Origin: Elusimicrobia bacterium RIFCSPLOWO2_12_FULL_59_9
GTDB taxonomy: Bacteria > Elusimicrobiota > Elusimicrobia > O2-12-FULL-59-9
Length of the DNA: 12,338 bases
Direction of reading: 5' to 3'
Assembly (NCBI GenBank): GCA_001800185.1
Contig: MGUX01000044.1
Location: 1-12,338 of the forward strand
In this document: one piece after another, positions 1-5,415 of the stretch
Layout of the letters: each line of letters opens with the position of its first letter
How positions within the stretch are numbered: the stretch's first letter is position 1
The notes under the pieces: generated by a model
The model's database searches: none
Seen by the model: the letters and a program-made list of their open reading frames with translations, nothing else
What the model was told of the DNA's origin: nothing
Made by a program: the position numbers and the translations under genes

Positions 1-1114
1 GGGCTTGCGAGCGCAGCGCCACGAGGTGCGCCGTCTTCCCCGCGCGCATCGCCGCTTCCCGCAGCATCTCCGCGAACATCCCCCGCGGCAGATGGTGCGA
101 GCAGGAGGCCGTGGCCAGCAGCCCCCCGGTCTTCAGGCCGGAAAGAGCCATGGTGTTGAGGCGGGCGTAAAGCCGCAGCGCCGGAGCCAAAGACTTTTTG
201 GTCGGCGCCAGATTGGGAGGGTCCAAAACAACCATATCCGGATTGAACGGCAGTTCGCCCCGGCTGAAAGCCTCCAGCATCCTGGCGGCATCTTCCTTTT
301 GAATCGCCGCTTTGTCTTGAAAACCGTTGAGCTTCGCGTTGTGCCTGGCCAACTCGACCGCCTTGGCGGAGCTGTCCGCCGCCAAAACCTCCGCGGCCCC
401 CGCAAAAACGGCGTTTAAGGCGAAACCTCCGACGTAGCAATAGAGGTCCAGAACCCTTCTTCCCTTGAAATAGGGACGCAGAAAACTGCGGTTGTCCCGT
501 TGATCAAAAAAATATCCCGTCTTCTGCCCCTTCTGCGGGCACACAGCCAGGCGGATTCCATCCTCCTCAAACTCAACGGTCTCAGGAACCTCGCCGCTTA
601 AAATCCGGACCTCGAGCGGCAAACCTTCCAAGCGCCGCGATTCCACGTCATTTTTAAGAAGTATGCCTCGGGGCTTGAGCAAAGCTCCCAGGGCCTGCTC
701 GATGTGCCCGAGGCAGCGTTCCATGCCGGCCGAAAGGACCTGCAGGACCAAGATGGAATCATATCGATCGATGACCAGTCCGGGAAGCCCGTCGGATTCT
801 CCGAAACACAACCGGAAGGAGCGGCTTCCGGGATAATGCCGGCCGCGCCGCGCGAGGGCATCGGAAATCTTGCGCTCGAACCATTCGCGTCCGATGACGG
901 CCTGGGGGTCCTTGTCCAGCAGCCGGAAGGCGATCAAGCTGTGCGGATGATAAAATCCGACGCCAAGCGGCTTCCCTTCGGAGCTCCGCAACTCCGCCAC
1001 GCAGCCGGGCTCTCCCGGCTGCTCCACCCTTTGGATTTCATTGGAAAAGGCCCAGAGGTGTCCCTGGATAATTCTTTTGTCTTCGTGTTTTTTCAAAATG
1101 ACGAGAGCGCTCAT
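1..1114 (-). CDS. RlmI-like class I SAM-dependent rRNA (cytosine-C5) methyltransferase, 3' end outside window
   Basis: The frame reads open from an ATG at 1114-1112 for 371 codons to the window edge, so the C-terminus is missing. RlmI proteins are about 395 residues, so roughly 20-30 residues are probably absent. Seen in the sequence: an N-terminal region of about 75 residues like the PUA domain of this family; GESDGLPGLVIDRY (105-118); GQKTGYFFDQRDNR (196-209); the SAM-binding LDLYCYVGGFALNA (222-235); the motif IV-like VVLDPPN (295-301); and ASCS (336-339), whose Cys338 matches the catalytic cysteine of RNA m5C methyltransferases. Members methylate a cytosine in 23S rRNA (C1962 in E. coli) in the cytoplasm. 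The start codon overlaps the stop of the upstream gene (ATGA), and GGAGG lies about 10 bases before it, so translation is probably coupled. Family assignment is firm; the exact rRNA target is inferred, so no symbol is given. Confidence 0.88.
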   Translation of the reverse strand, partial: MSALVILKKHEDKRIIQGHLWAFSNEIQRVEQPGEPGCVAELRSSEGKPLGVGFYHPHSLIAFRLLDKDPQAVIGREWFERKISDALARRGRHYPGSRSFRLCFGESDGLPGLVIDRYDSILVLQVLSAGMERCLGHIEQALGALLKPRGILLKNDVESRRLEGLPLEVRILSGEVPETVEFEEDGIRLAVCPQKGQKTGYFFDQRDNRSFLRPYFKGRRVLDLYCYVGGFALNAVFAGAAEVLAADSSAKAVELARHNAKLNGFQDKAAIQKEDAARMLEAFSRGELPFNPDMVVLDPPNLAPTKKSLAPALRLYARLNTMALSGLKTGGLLATASCSHHLPRGMFAEMLREAAMRAGKTAHLVALRSQA

Positions 1115-1887
1115 CGCAATCTGGCCTCCACCCTATCGCCGACGCGCACGCGCCGGCGGCCCGCAAAGCTCGCGTTTCGAAGCGCCAATTCAATAAAGCC
1201 GGAGGAGCCGACCACCGCCGCCGGCCTCCCCGCAGGCGCCGCCGCATAAGCCGCCGCGAGCCTCCCCACGGACTTTCCCTTGCAATAAAACACCCGCCGG
1301 GCCGCGTCCTGGGCGAAGGCGAGGTTGGTCACCGCGTTGCCGAAGCGGTCGACGGCGATGACCTCGCCCAGAATCTTATTTCCCCGCCGCATGAGGGCGG
1401 GAAACGCCAGGCGCTCCCAGCGGCGCGCCGGCGGCCCCAAGCGCTCGGGCCGCGCGCCCTGAAGCAGCGCGCCGGCGACGGGCGCGAACACGTCCCGCCC
1501 TTGGAAAGTGGAGCCCACCGCGGGCAAAAATAATTTTGAGTTTGTGACCTCGCGCACCTCTTGGAACTTTTCCACCCGCTCCGCCCAACTTAGAATGCCG
1601 TTATCCGGCCCCAAAAATTGATGCCGCTTCGTGCGCGCCCACAAAACGCGCCGGCCCGTGCCGACGCCGGGATCGACCACCGCCACAAAAAGGGTCCGGG
1701 GCTCAAAGTAGGCGACGCTGGTCATCAAGTCGTACGCGGCTGCGGCGACGTCTTGAGGCGGCACCCCATGGCACAAATCCACGATGCGGGCGGCCGGGCA
1801 CTTCGACAATATCACGCCCTTCATGACGCCGACGTAGGGATCGCGGGCGCCGAAATCGGTCAGCAAGGCCGCCAGCGAGGGCTTCAC
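1111..1887 (-). CDS. SAM hydroxide adenosyltransferase (DUF62 family), with Gln at the expected catalytic His
   Basis: This 258-residue protein, the usual family length, belongs to the SAM-hydroxide adenosyltransferase/fluorinase superfamily. Characterised DUF62 members hydrolyse S-adenosylmethionine to adenosine and methionine. Visible motifs: LLTDFG..DPYVG..KG (8-24), VVDPGVGTGRR (70-80), GPDNGILS (93-100), STFQGRDVFAP (126-136), DRFGNAVTN (180-188) and a C-terminal SSGFIELALRNASFA (228-242). The family's Asp-Arg-His triad maps to Asp72, Arg79 and position 129, which is Gln here instead of His (codon CAA). Activity may therefore be altered. The halogenase alternative is unlikely because VDPGVGT is the hydrolase form of that loop. 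The start is GTG at 1887-1885, overlapping the purB stop as GTGA, with a G-rich ribosome binding site inside the end of purB. The stop overlaps the next gene as ATGA. Confidence 0.9.
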   Translation of the reverse strand: MKPSLAALLTDFGARDPYVGVMKGVILSKCPAARIVDLCHGVPPQDVAAAAYDLMTSVAYFEPRTLFVAVVDPGVGTGRRVLWARTKRHQFLGPDNGILSWAERVEKFQEVREVTNSKLFLPAVGSTFQGRDVFAPVAGALLQGARPERLGPPARRWERLAFPALMRRGNKILGEVIAVDRFGNAVTNLAFAQDAARRVFYCKGKSVGRLAAAYAAAPAGRPAAVVGSSGFIELALRNASFAGRRRVRVGDRVEARLR

Positions 1888-3188
1888 CCTACCCCCCCTC
1901 GGCGCATGATCGCCTCGGCGCGGCGTCCGGCCGCTTCGGCCTCAAAGCACCGGGCCAGATCGCGGCCGGAAAGCCGGCGGCGGACGGCAGGGTCGCGCCT
2001 TAAAACCTCGCTGAAATGGGCCTGCCCGCTCCAGCAGCGCATGGCGTTTTTTTGCACCACGCCGTAGGCCGACTTGCGGTCCATACCCGCGTCGATCAAC
2101 GCCAAAAGCACCCGCTCTGAAAACGCCAGCCCCCGCAGGGCGTGGAGATTCTGCCGCATGCGTCCGGCGTCGACGCGCAGTCCGGACAATATCTCCCGAA
2201 AGCGCGCGAGCATGAAATCCAGAAGCAGGAATACGTCCTGGAAGATCACGCGCTCGACGGAGGAGTGGCTCATATCCCTTTCATGCCAGAGGCTGCCGTT
2301 TTGCAGCGCCGCCGATGATTGCGCCTTCGCCAAGCGCGCTAAACCGCAAATATTCTCGCTTAGAACCGGGTTTCTCTTGTGCGGCATCGCGCTGGAACCC
2401 TTTTGTCCGAGGTGAAAGGCCTCTTCCACCTCCAAAACCTCGGTCCGCTGCAGATGCCGAATCTCGGTGGCGAAGCGCTCCAGCGCCATCGCTGAAAGCG
2501 CGAGCGCCGCCATGCACTCTGCATGGCGGTCGCGCGGAATGACCTGGGTCGCCACCGGCTCGGGCCTGAGTCCCAGCCGGCCCAAAGCCCTTCTTTCATC
2601 GGCCGGCCCCAAAGCGCCGAAGAGGCCCACGGCTCCGGAAAATTTTCCGTAGCCCATTTCCTCCGCGGACCGTTTAAGGCGGGCGATGTTTCGCAAAGCC
2701 TCCGCGTGCCAGCCGGCCATCTTCAGGCCGAAAGTGATGGGCTCGGCGTGCACGCCGTGGGTTCGGCCCGCCATCCACGTGCCGCGATGCCTGCGCGACA
2801 AACGCCGGATTTCCGCCGCGACGGCTTTCCAATCCGAAATCAAAAGCCCCAAGGCCTCCAGTGTTTGGAGCGCCAACGCGTTGTCCAAGATGTCCTGGGA
2901 GGTCAGGCCGTAGTGCAGAAACCTGGCGGCGTTTTTATCCCTGACGCTCTCTTGAAGGATTTCCAAAAAAGCGACCGTTTCATGGCGGGTGCGCGTCTCG
3001 CGCCGCCGCACCTTCCGGATGGTGACCCGGCGCGCGAGCGCCTCCGCTGAGACCGGCGCGGCGATCTCAAATCCCTTGGCGCGGGCCGTCACCGCCAGCC
3101 ACGCGAGCTCCGCCTCGATCATTTTTCGGATGCGGCTTTCCGGCGACCAAATCCGCCGCATTTCCGGGAGGCTGTATCGTTCAATCAT
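1884..3188 (-). CDS. purB: Adenylosuccinate lyase
   Basis: PurB catalyses two fumarate-releasing steps of purine synthesis: SAICAR to AICAR, and adenylosuccinate to AMP. The 434-residue product has the normal length and the fumarase/aspartase-superfamily signature GSSAMPHKRNP (264-274), which carries the mobile catalytic serine. It also has TRHETVAFLE (67-76), LHYGLTSQDILDNA (91-104) and RTHGVHAEP (142-150), with the general-acid His at 144. The first motif has Glu where many relatives have Asp after His. I chose the ATG at 3188 (MIERYSLPEM) because it matches the family N-terminus and has a purine-rich ribosome binding site (3199-3208). An in-frame GTG at 3218 would add ten residues, but that stretch lies in the intergenic repeat block. 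The 3' end overlaps the DUF62 gene by four bases, so the two are probably translated together. Confidence 0.96.
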   Translation of the reverse strand: MIERYSLPEMRRIWSPESRIRKMIEAELAWLAVTARAKGFEIAAPVSAEALARRVTIRKVRRRETRTRHETVAFLEILQESVRDKNAARFLHYGLTSQDILDNALALQTLEALGLLISDWKAVAAEIRRLSRRHRGTWMAGRTHGVHAEPITFGLKMAGWHAEALRNIARLKRSAEEMGYGKFSGAVGLFGALGPADERRALGRLGLRPEPVATQVIPRDRHAECMAALALSAMALERFATEIRHLQRTEVLEVEEAFHLGQKGSSAMPHKRNPVLSENICGLARLAKAQSSAALQNGSLWHERDMSHSSVERVIFQDVFLLLDFMLARFREILSGLRVDAGRMRQNLHALRGLAFSERVLLALIDAGMDRKSAYGVVQKNAMRCWSGQAHFSEVLRRDPAVRRRLSGRDLARCFEAEAAGRRAEAIMRRGGVG

Positions 3189-3198
3189 TCTTATTCTG

Positions 3199-3208
3199 CC
3201 CCTTCCCC
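3199..3208 (-). promoter_or_regulatory. Ribosome binding site deciding the purB start
   Basis: On the minus strand GGGGAAGGGG ends ten bases before the ATG at 3188. It supports that start over the in-frame upstream GTG, which lies inside repeat DNA. Confidence 0.5.
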
Positions 3209-3274
3209 ACTCGACCACTCAATCACTTTCCCCTCTGCCACCTTACCACTCTACCACCTTCCCCCCATGCCACT
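3208..3274 (-). repeat. Degenerate GTGGTCGA-type repeat block A, between MFS gene and purB
   Basis: On the plus strand this is a run of variants of C(T/A)ACCACT: cactcgaccactc, aatcact, ttaccact, ctaccacc and gccact. On the minus strand it reads as repeated GTGGTCGAGTG-like units. Its first 23 bases closely match block B: both have cactcgaccactc, a three-base difference, then cactttc. It begins 13 bases after the MFS stop and ends just before the purB ribosome binding site. The function is unknown. Confidence 0.75.
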
Positions 3275-3287
3275 TCCCTCTTTCCCG

Positions 3288-4520
3288 TCATGCCGCCCCC
3301 TCCCCCTGGCGAACCGGAAGGGGAAATCCAAGCCCGTCCTCCGCCGGAGTCAGTTGCGCTTTAAACCTTTCAAACTGCCAGGCTGAGAGCAAGCACGCCG
3401 CGCCGGCGATGACCCAAAGTCCCCCGGGCCAGCGCGGGCCCAACGCCTCCAAGGCCAAGCCGCCCAAGAGCGGCCCGGCGGCTCCGCCGACCTGCTGCGC
3501 CAAACCGGCGGCGCCCAGATAACGCCCCCTCTCGTGCAGCGGCGCCATATTGGCCACCAAAGCGGTCTGGCTGGGCGCGACCAGAATCTCCCCCAAGGTG
3601 TAGACGCTGACGGCCGCCGCCAACCACCCGAAAGTATGAGCCAACGATATCATGCCAAACCCGACGGCCAGTATCAAGCAGCCGATTCCCATCAACCCCG
3701 TCAAGCGGAATTTAATGAGTTTTTGCGTCATCCAGTATTGAAGGCACACGACCCACAAACCGTTGATTGAAAAAAGCAATCCCACTTGGAATTCGGAAAG
3801 GCCCACAAACCGTACGCAATGCACCGAAAAAGTGACGATGATTTGAGCCATCGCCGCGGAGAGCAGCGCCAGGTGCAGGCAGCATCGAAATACCCTCTCA
3901 TCGGCCAAAATGGCTCCAAGCCGCGGCGTATGGGCGCCCGCCGCCTGGGTTCGGGCCGCCGACGGCGGCGTTTCCTCCAGCCAGCCGTATAAGAGCGCCC
4001 CGCACAACAACGTCAGGGCCGAAGTCGCCAGAAACGCCGCAGCATAGGAGTGGGAAGCCAATATCCCGCCCAAAGCGGGGCCCACCGCCCAGCCGATGTT
4101 CGCGGCGACCCTGAGAAAACTGTAGGCCGACGACCTTTCGTGGGACTTGTAAATATCCGAAACCCAGGCCATCGACGCCGGCTCAAAAAAACTTCCCACA
4201 AAGCTGTGTAAAATATGCGAGCCGACGATAGGCATGAGGGGCGCGCGCTCAAAAATCAGCCAAGCGGACCCGAAGATCAAGATGCCGCGGCCAAACAGGG
4301 CGGAGACCATGACCCGCTTGCGTCCGTATGCATCGGCCAGACGGCCTCCCCAAAGCTGTCCCAAGGCGCGGCCCAGCATATTGACCGCCACAAAAACGCC
4401 GATCCAGCCCATGGAGATTCCGCGCTCGTGGTTTAAATACAGGGCCAGGAAAGGAAATGAAAGCGCGAATCCGGCGACGAGAACGGCGCGGCAGATGAAT
4501 AGAATCCAAATGGGGGTCAT
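3288..4520 (-). CDS. Major facilitator superfamily transporter
   Basis: This 410-residue membrane protein has about 12 predicted hydrophobic segments; the first starts at residue 4. It shows the MFS loop 2-3 motif as GGRLADAYGRKR (58-69) and a glycine/proline-rich segment YSFLRVAANIGWAVGPALGG in the first half, like the motif typical of drug/H+ antiporters. The second half has a partly matching GPLLGG segment. It probably exports or imports a small solute across the inner membrane; the substrate cannot be told from sequence, and efflux is only a guess. The start is the ATG at 4520, where no good ribosome binding site is visible. The last 13 or so residues (FPLPVRQGEGAA) look like translated intergenic repeat DNA rather than a conserved tail. 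The gene sits alone between two blocks of degenerate repeats and may be an independent insertion between pyrE and purB. Confidence 0.88.
   Translation of the reverse strand: MTPIWILFICRAVLVAGFALSFPFLALYLNHERGISMGWIGVFVAVNMLGRALGQLWGGRLADAYGRKRVMVSALFGRGILIFGSAWLIFERAPLMPIVGSHILHSFVGSFFEPASMAWVSDIYKSHERSSAYSFLRVAANIGWAVGPALGGILASHSYAAAFLATSALTLLCGALLYGWLEETPPSAARTQAAGAHTPRLGAILADERVFRCCLHLALLSAAMAQIIVTFSVHCVRFVGLSEFQVGLLFSINGLWVVCLQYWMTQKLIKFRLTGLMGIGCLILAVGFGMISLAHTFGWLAAAVSVYTLGEILVAPSQTALVANMAPLHERGRYLGAAGLAQQVGGAAGPLLGGLALEALGPRWPGGLWVIAGAACLLSAWQFERFKAQLTPAEDGLGFPLPVRQGEGAA
3301..3324. repeat. Small imperfect palindrome inside the 3' end of the MFS gene
   Basis: TCCCC at 3301-3305 is complementary to GGGGA at 3320-3324, with a 14-base loop. 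It encodes the LPVRQGEG part of the transporter tail, a peptide of the kind produced when reading frames run into short dispersed palindromes. It is not followed by a T-run, so it is not a standard terminator. Confidence 0.35.
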
Positions 4521-4533
4521 GAAGAAGGGGAAA

Positions 4534-4598
4534 AGTGGTCAGTGATCAGTGATCAGTGATCAGTGGTCAAGTGGTCAAGTGGTCAGTGATCAAGTGAT
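4534..4598 (+). repeat. Repeat block C: tandem AGTGATC/AGTGGTCA heptamers and octamers
   Basis: On the plus strand the sequence is a string of AGTGGTC and AGTGATC units with a 7-8 base period. TGATCA occurs at 4543, 4550 and 4557, exactly seven bases apart, and again at 4587. The block lies immediately upstream of the MFS start codon. It is in the opposite orientation to block B, so the two could pair as the arms of a long imperfect hairpin. Confidence 0.85.
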
Positions 4599-4656
4599 AA
4601 GAACGACACCTATCGTTGCAGCCCAAACTGCGCGTCTCGACCAAAGGACCGGCCCC
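4599..4656. other. Non-repetitive spacer between repeat blocks C and B
   Basis: These 58 bases would form the loop if blocks B and C paired. I see no reading frame, tRNA-like fold or convincing promoter in them. A transcription start for the MFS gene could lie here or in block B, but no hexamer pair stands out. Confidence 0.4.
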
Positions 4657-4723
4657 TCACTCGACCACTCGAGCACTTTCTGCCGCTCCACTCGACCACT
4701 GACCACTCGATCACTCTACCACT
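4657..4723 (-). repeat. Repeat block B: GTGGTCGAGTG-type units downstream of pyrE
   Basis: On the plus strand it reads cactcgaccactc, gagcactttc, then further CGACCACT, GACCACT, CGATCACT and CTACCACT units. It is an imperfect direct repeat of block A (about 1,450 bases away, on the other side of the MFS gene) and an imperfect inverted repeat of block C. It ends about 25 bases after the pyrE stop. It may act as a transcript 3' structure or as a dispersed repeat; neither can be shown from this window. Confidence 0.8.
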
Positions 4724-4748
4724 GGTGGATATATCGCGGTGGACTAAA

Positions 4749-5351
4749 TTAAAGCCCTAAATTCGGCTTTTCCCGCAGGGAGCCTTGGCCCGGCATAGTC
4801 AACGGAACGTTCGCCTGGCATTGAGGGCATTGGCCGGACGGATAGATTTGCATCGGATAGGAGATCAAGGCGCGCACCGGAACTTTCAAAGGCAAGAAAG
4901 AAGTGGAACGGTCGATGATGGCGGCGACTCCGATGACTTTGGCATCCGCCGCGCGGGCCAGGTTGACCACCTCGGTCGTCGAACGCCCCGTGGTCAAAAC
5001 GTCTTCGACCACGAGAACCCGCTCGCCCCGCTGCAGCTTGAATTCCCGCCTTAAATTCATGACGCCGTTGATCCGTTCGGTGAACATGGCGCGCACTTTT
5101 CGAACCCGCGCCACCTCCTGCCCGATGATGACGGCGCCCATGGCCGGGGAAAGAACCACGTCAACCGGCTGAGGGAATTTCAGGCTCAAAGCCTTGGCGA
5201 TTTTTCCGGCCAAATTAGGGTACTGCAGGAGGACGGCGGTCTGCATGAAGGTCGGCGTATGGGAACCCGAAGCCAGGACGAAATGCCCGGACATCAGCGC
5301 TTCGTGCTCCTCCAACAACCCCATCATGTCGAATTTCGATAATCCGTTCAT
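4749..5351 (-). CDS. pyrE: Orotate phosphoribosyltransferase, Thermus type
   Basis: PyrE joins orotate to PRPP to make orotidine 5'-monophosphate in pyrimidine synthesis. The 200-residue product has the type-I PRPP-binding motif VLVVEDVLTTGRST (112-125). It also has the family's SGHFVLASGSHTPTFMQ (21-37), the hinge region SPAMGAVIIGQEVAR (68-82) and ERINGVMNLRREF (92-104). A C-terminal CPQC (175-178) in a CPQCQANVPL context is characteristic of the Thermus-type subfamily and could bind metal. The start is the ATG at 5351, with GAGG upstream. A good promoter just upstream suggests it is transcribed on its own rather than only by read-through from the AsmA gene. No other pyrimidine gene is in the window. 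Confidence 0.93.
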   Translation of the reverse strand: MNGLSKFDMMGLLEEHEALMSGHFVLASGSHTPTFMQTAVLLQYPNLAGKIAKALSLKFPQPVDVVLSPAMGAVIIGQEVARVRKVRAMFTERINGVMNLRREFKLQRGERVLVVEDVLTTGRSTTEVVNLARAADAKVIGVAAIIDRSTSFLPLKVPVRALISYPMQIYPSGQCPQCQANVPLTMPGQGSLREKPNLGL

Positions 5352-5386
5352 TGGTTTGCCCTCGTCATTATCTGAAAACCCTTCGC

Positions 5387-5415
5387 ATTCTACCAGTTTT
5401 TGGCGGGGCTGTCAT
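5387..5415 (-). promoter_or_regulatory. Sigma70-type promoter for pyrE
   Basis: On the minus strand ATGACA (5415-5410) and TAGAAT (5392-5387) are separated by exactly 17 bases. Each hexamer matches the consensus at five of six positions. The -35 box overlaps the stop codon of the AsmA-like gene. Transcription would begin near 5380, leaving a leader of about 29 bases before the pyrE ATG, too short for an attenuator. Confidence 0.6.

Noticed and set aside
704..1249. Plus-strand open frame of 181 codons
   Set aside because: It is antisense to the RlmI-like and DUF62 genes, both with clear motifs; no ribosome binding site or domain character.
1111..1887. DUF62-family gene as a fluorinase or chlorinase
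   Set aside because: The VDPGVGT loop and the overall motif pattern match the SAM-hydroxide adenosyltransferase branch; the single Gln change is not evidence for halide chemistry.
1884..3218. Longer purB form starting at GTG 3218
   Set aside because: The ten extra residues come from repeat DNA, and the ATG at 3188 has the family-like N-terminus and a ribosome binding site.
2523..3522. Overlapping plus-strand frames of 175 and 177 codons
   Set aside because: They lie antisense to purB, the repeat block and the end of the MFS gene, and their translations are low-complexity.
3208..4723. Repeat blocks as a CRISPR array
   Set aside because: The units are 7-8 bases, degenerate and contiguous, without unique spacers of regular length, and no cas gene is present.
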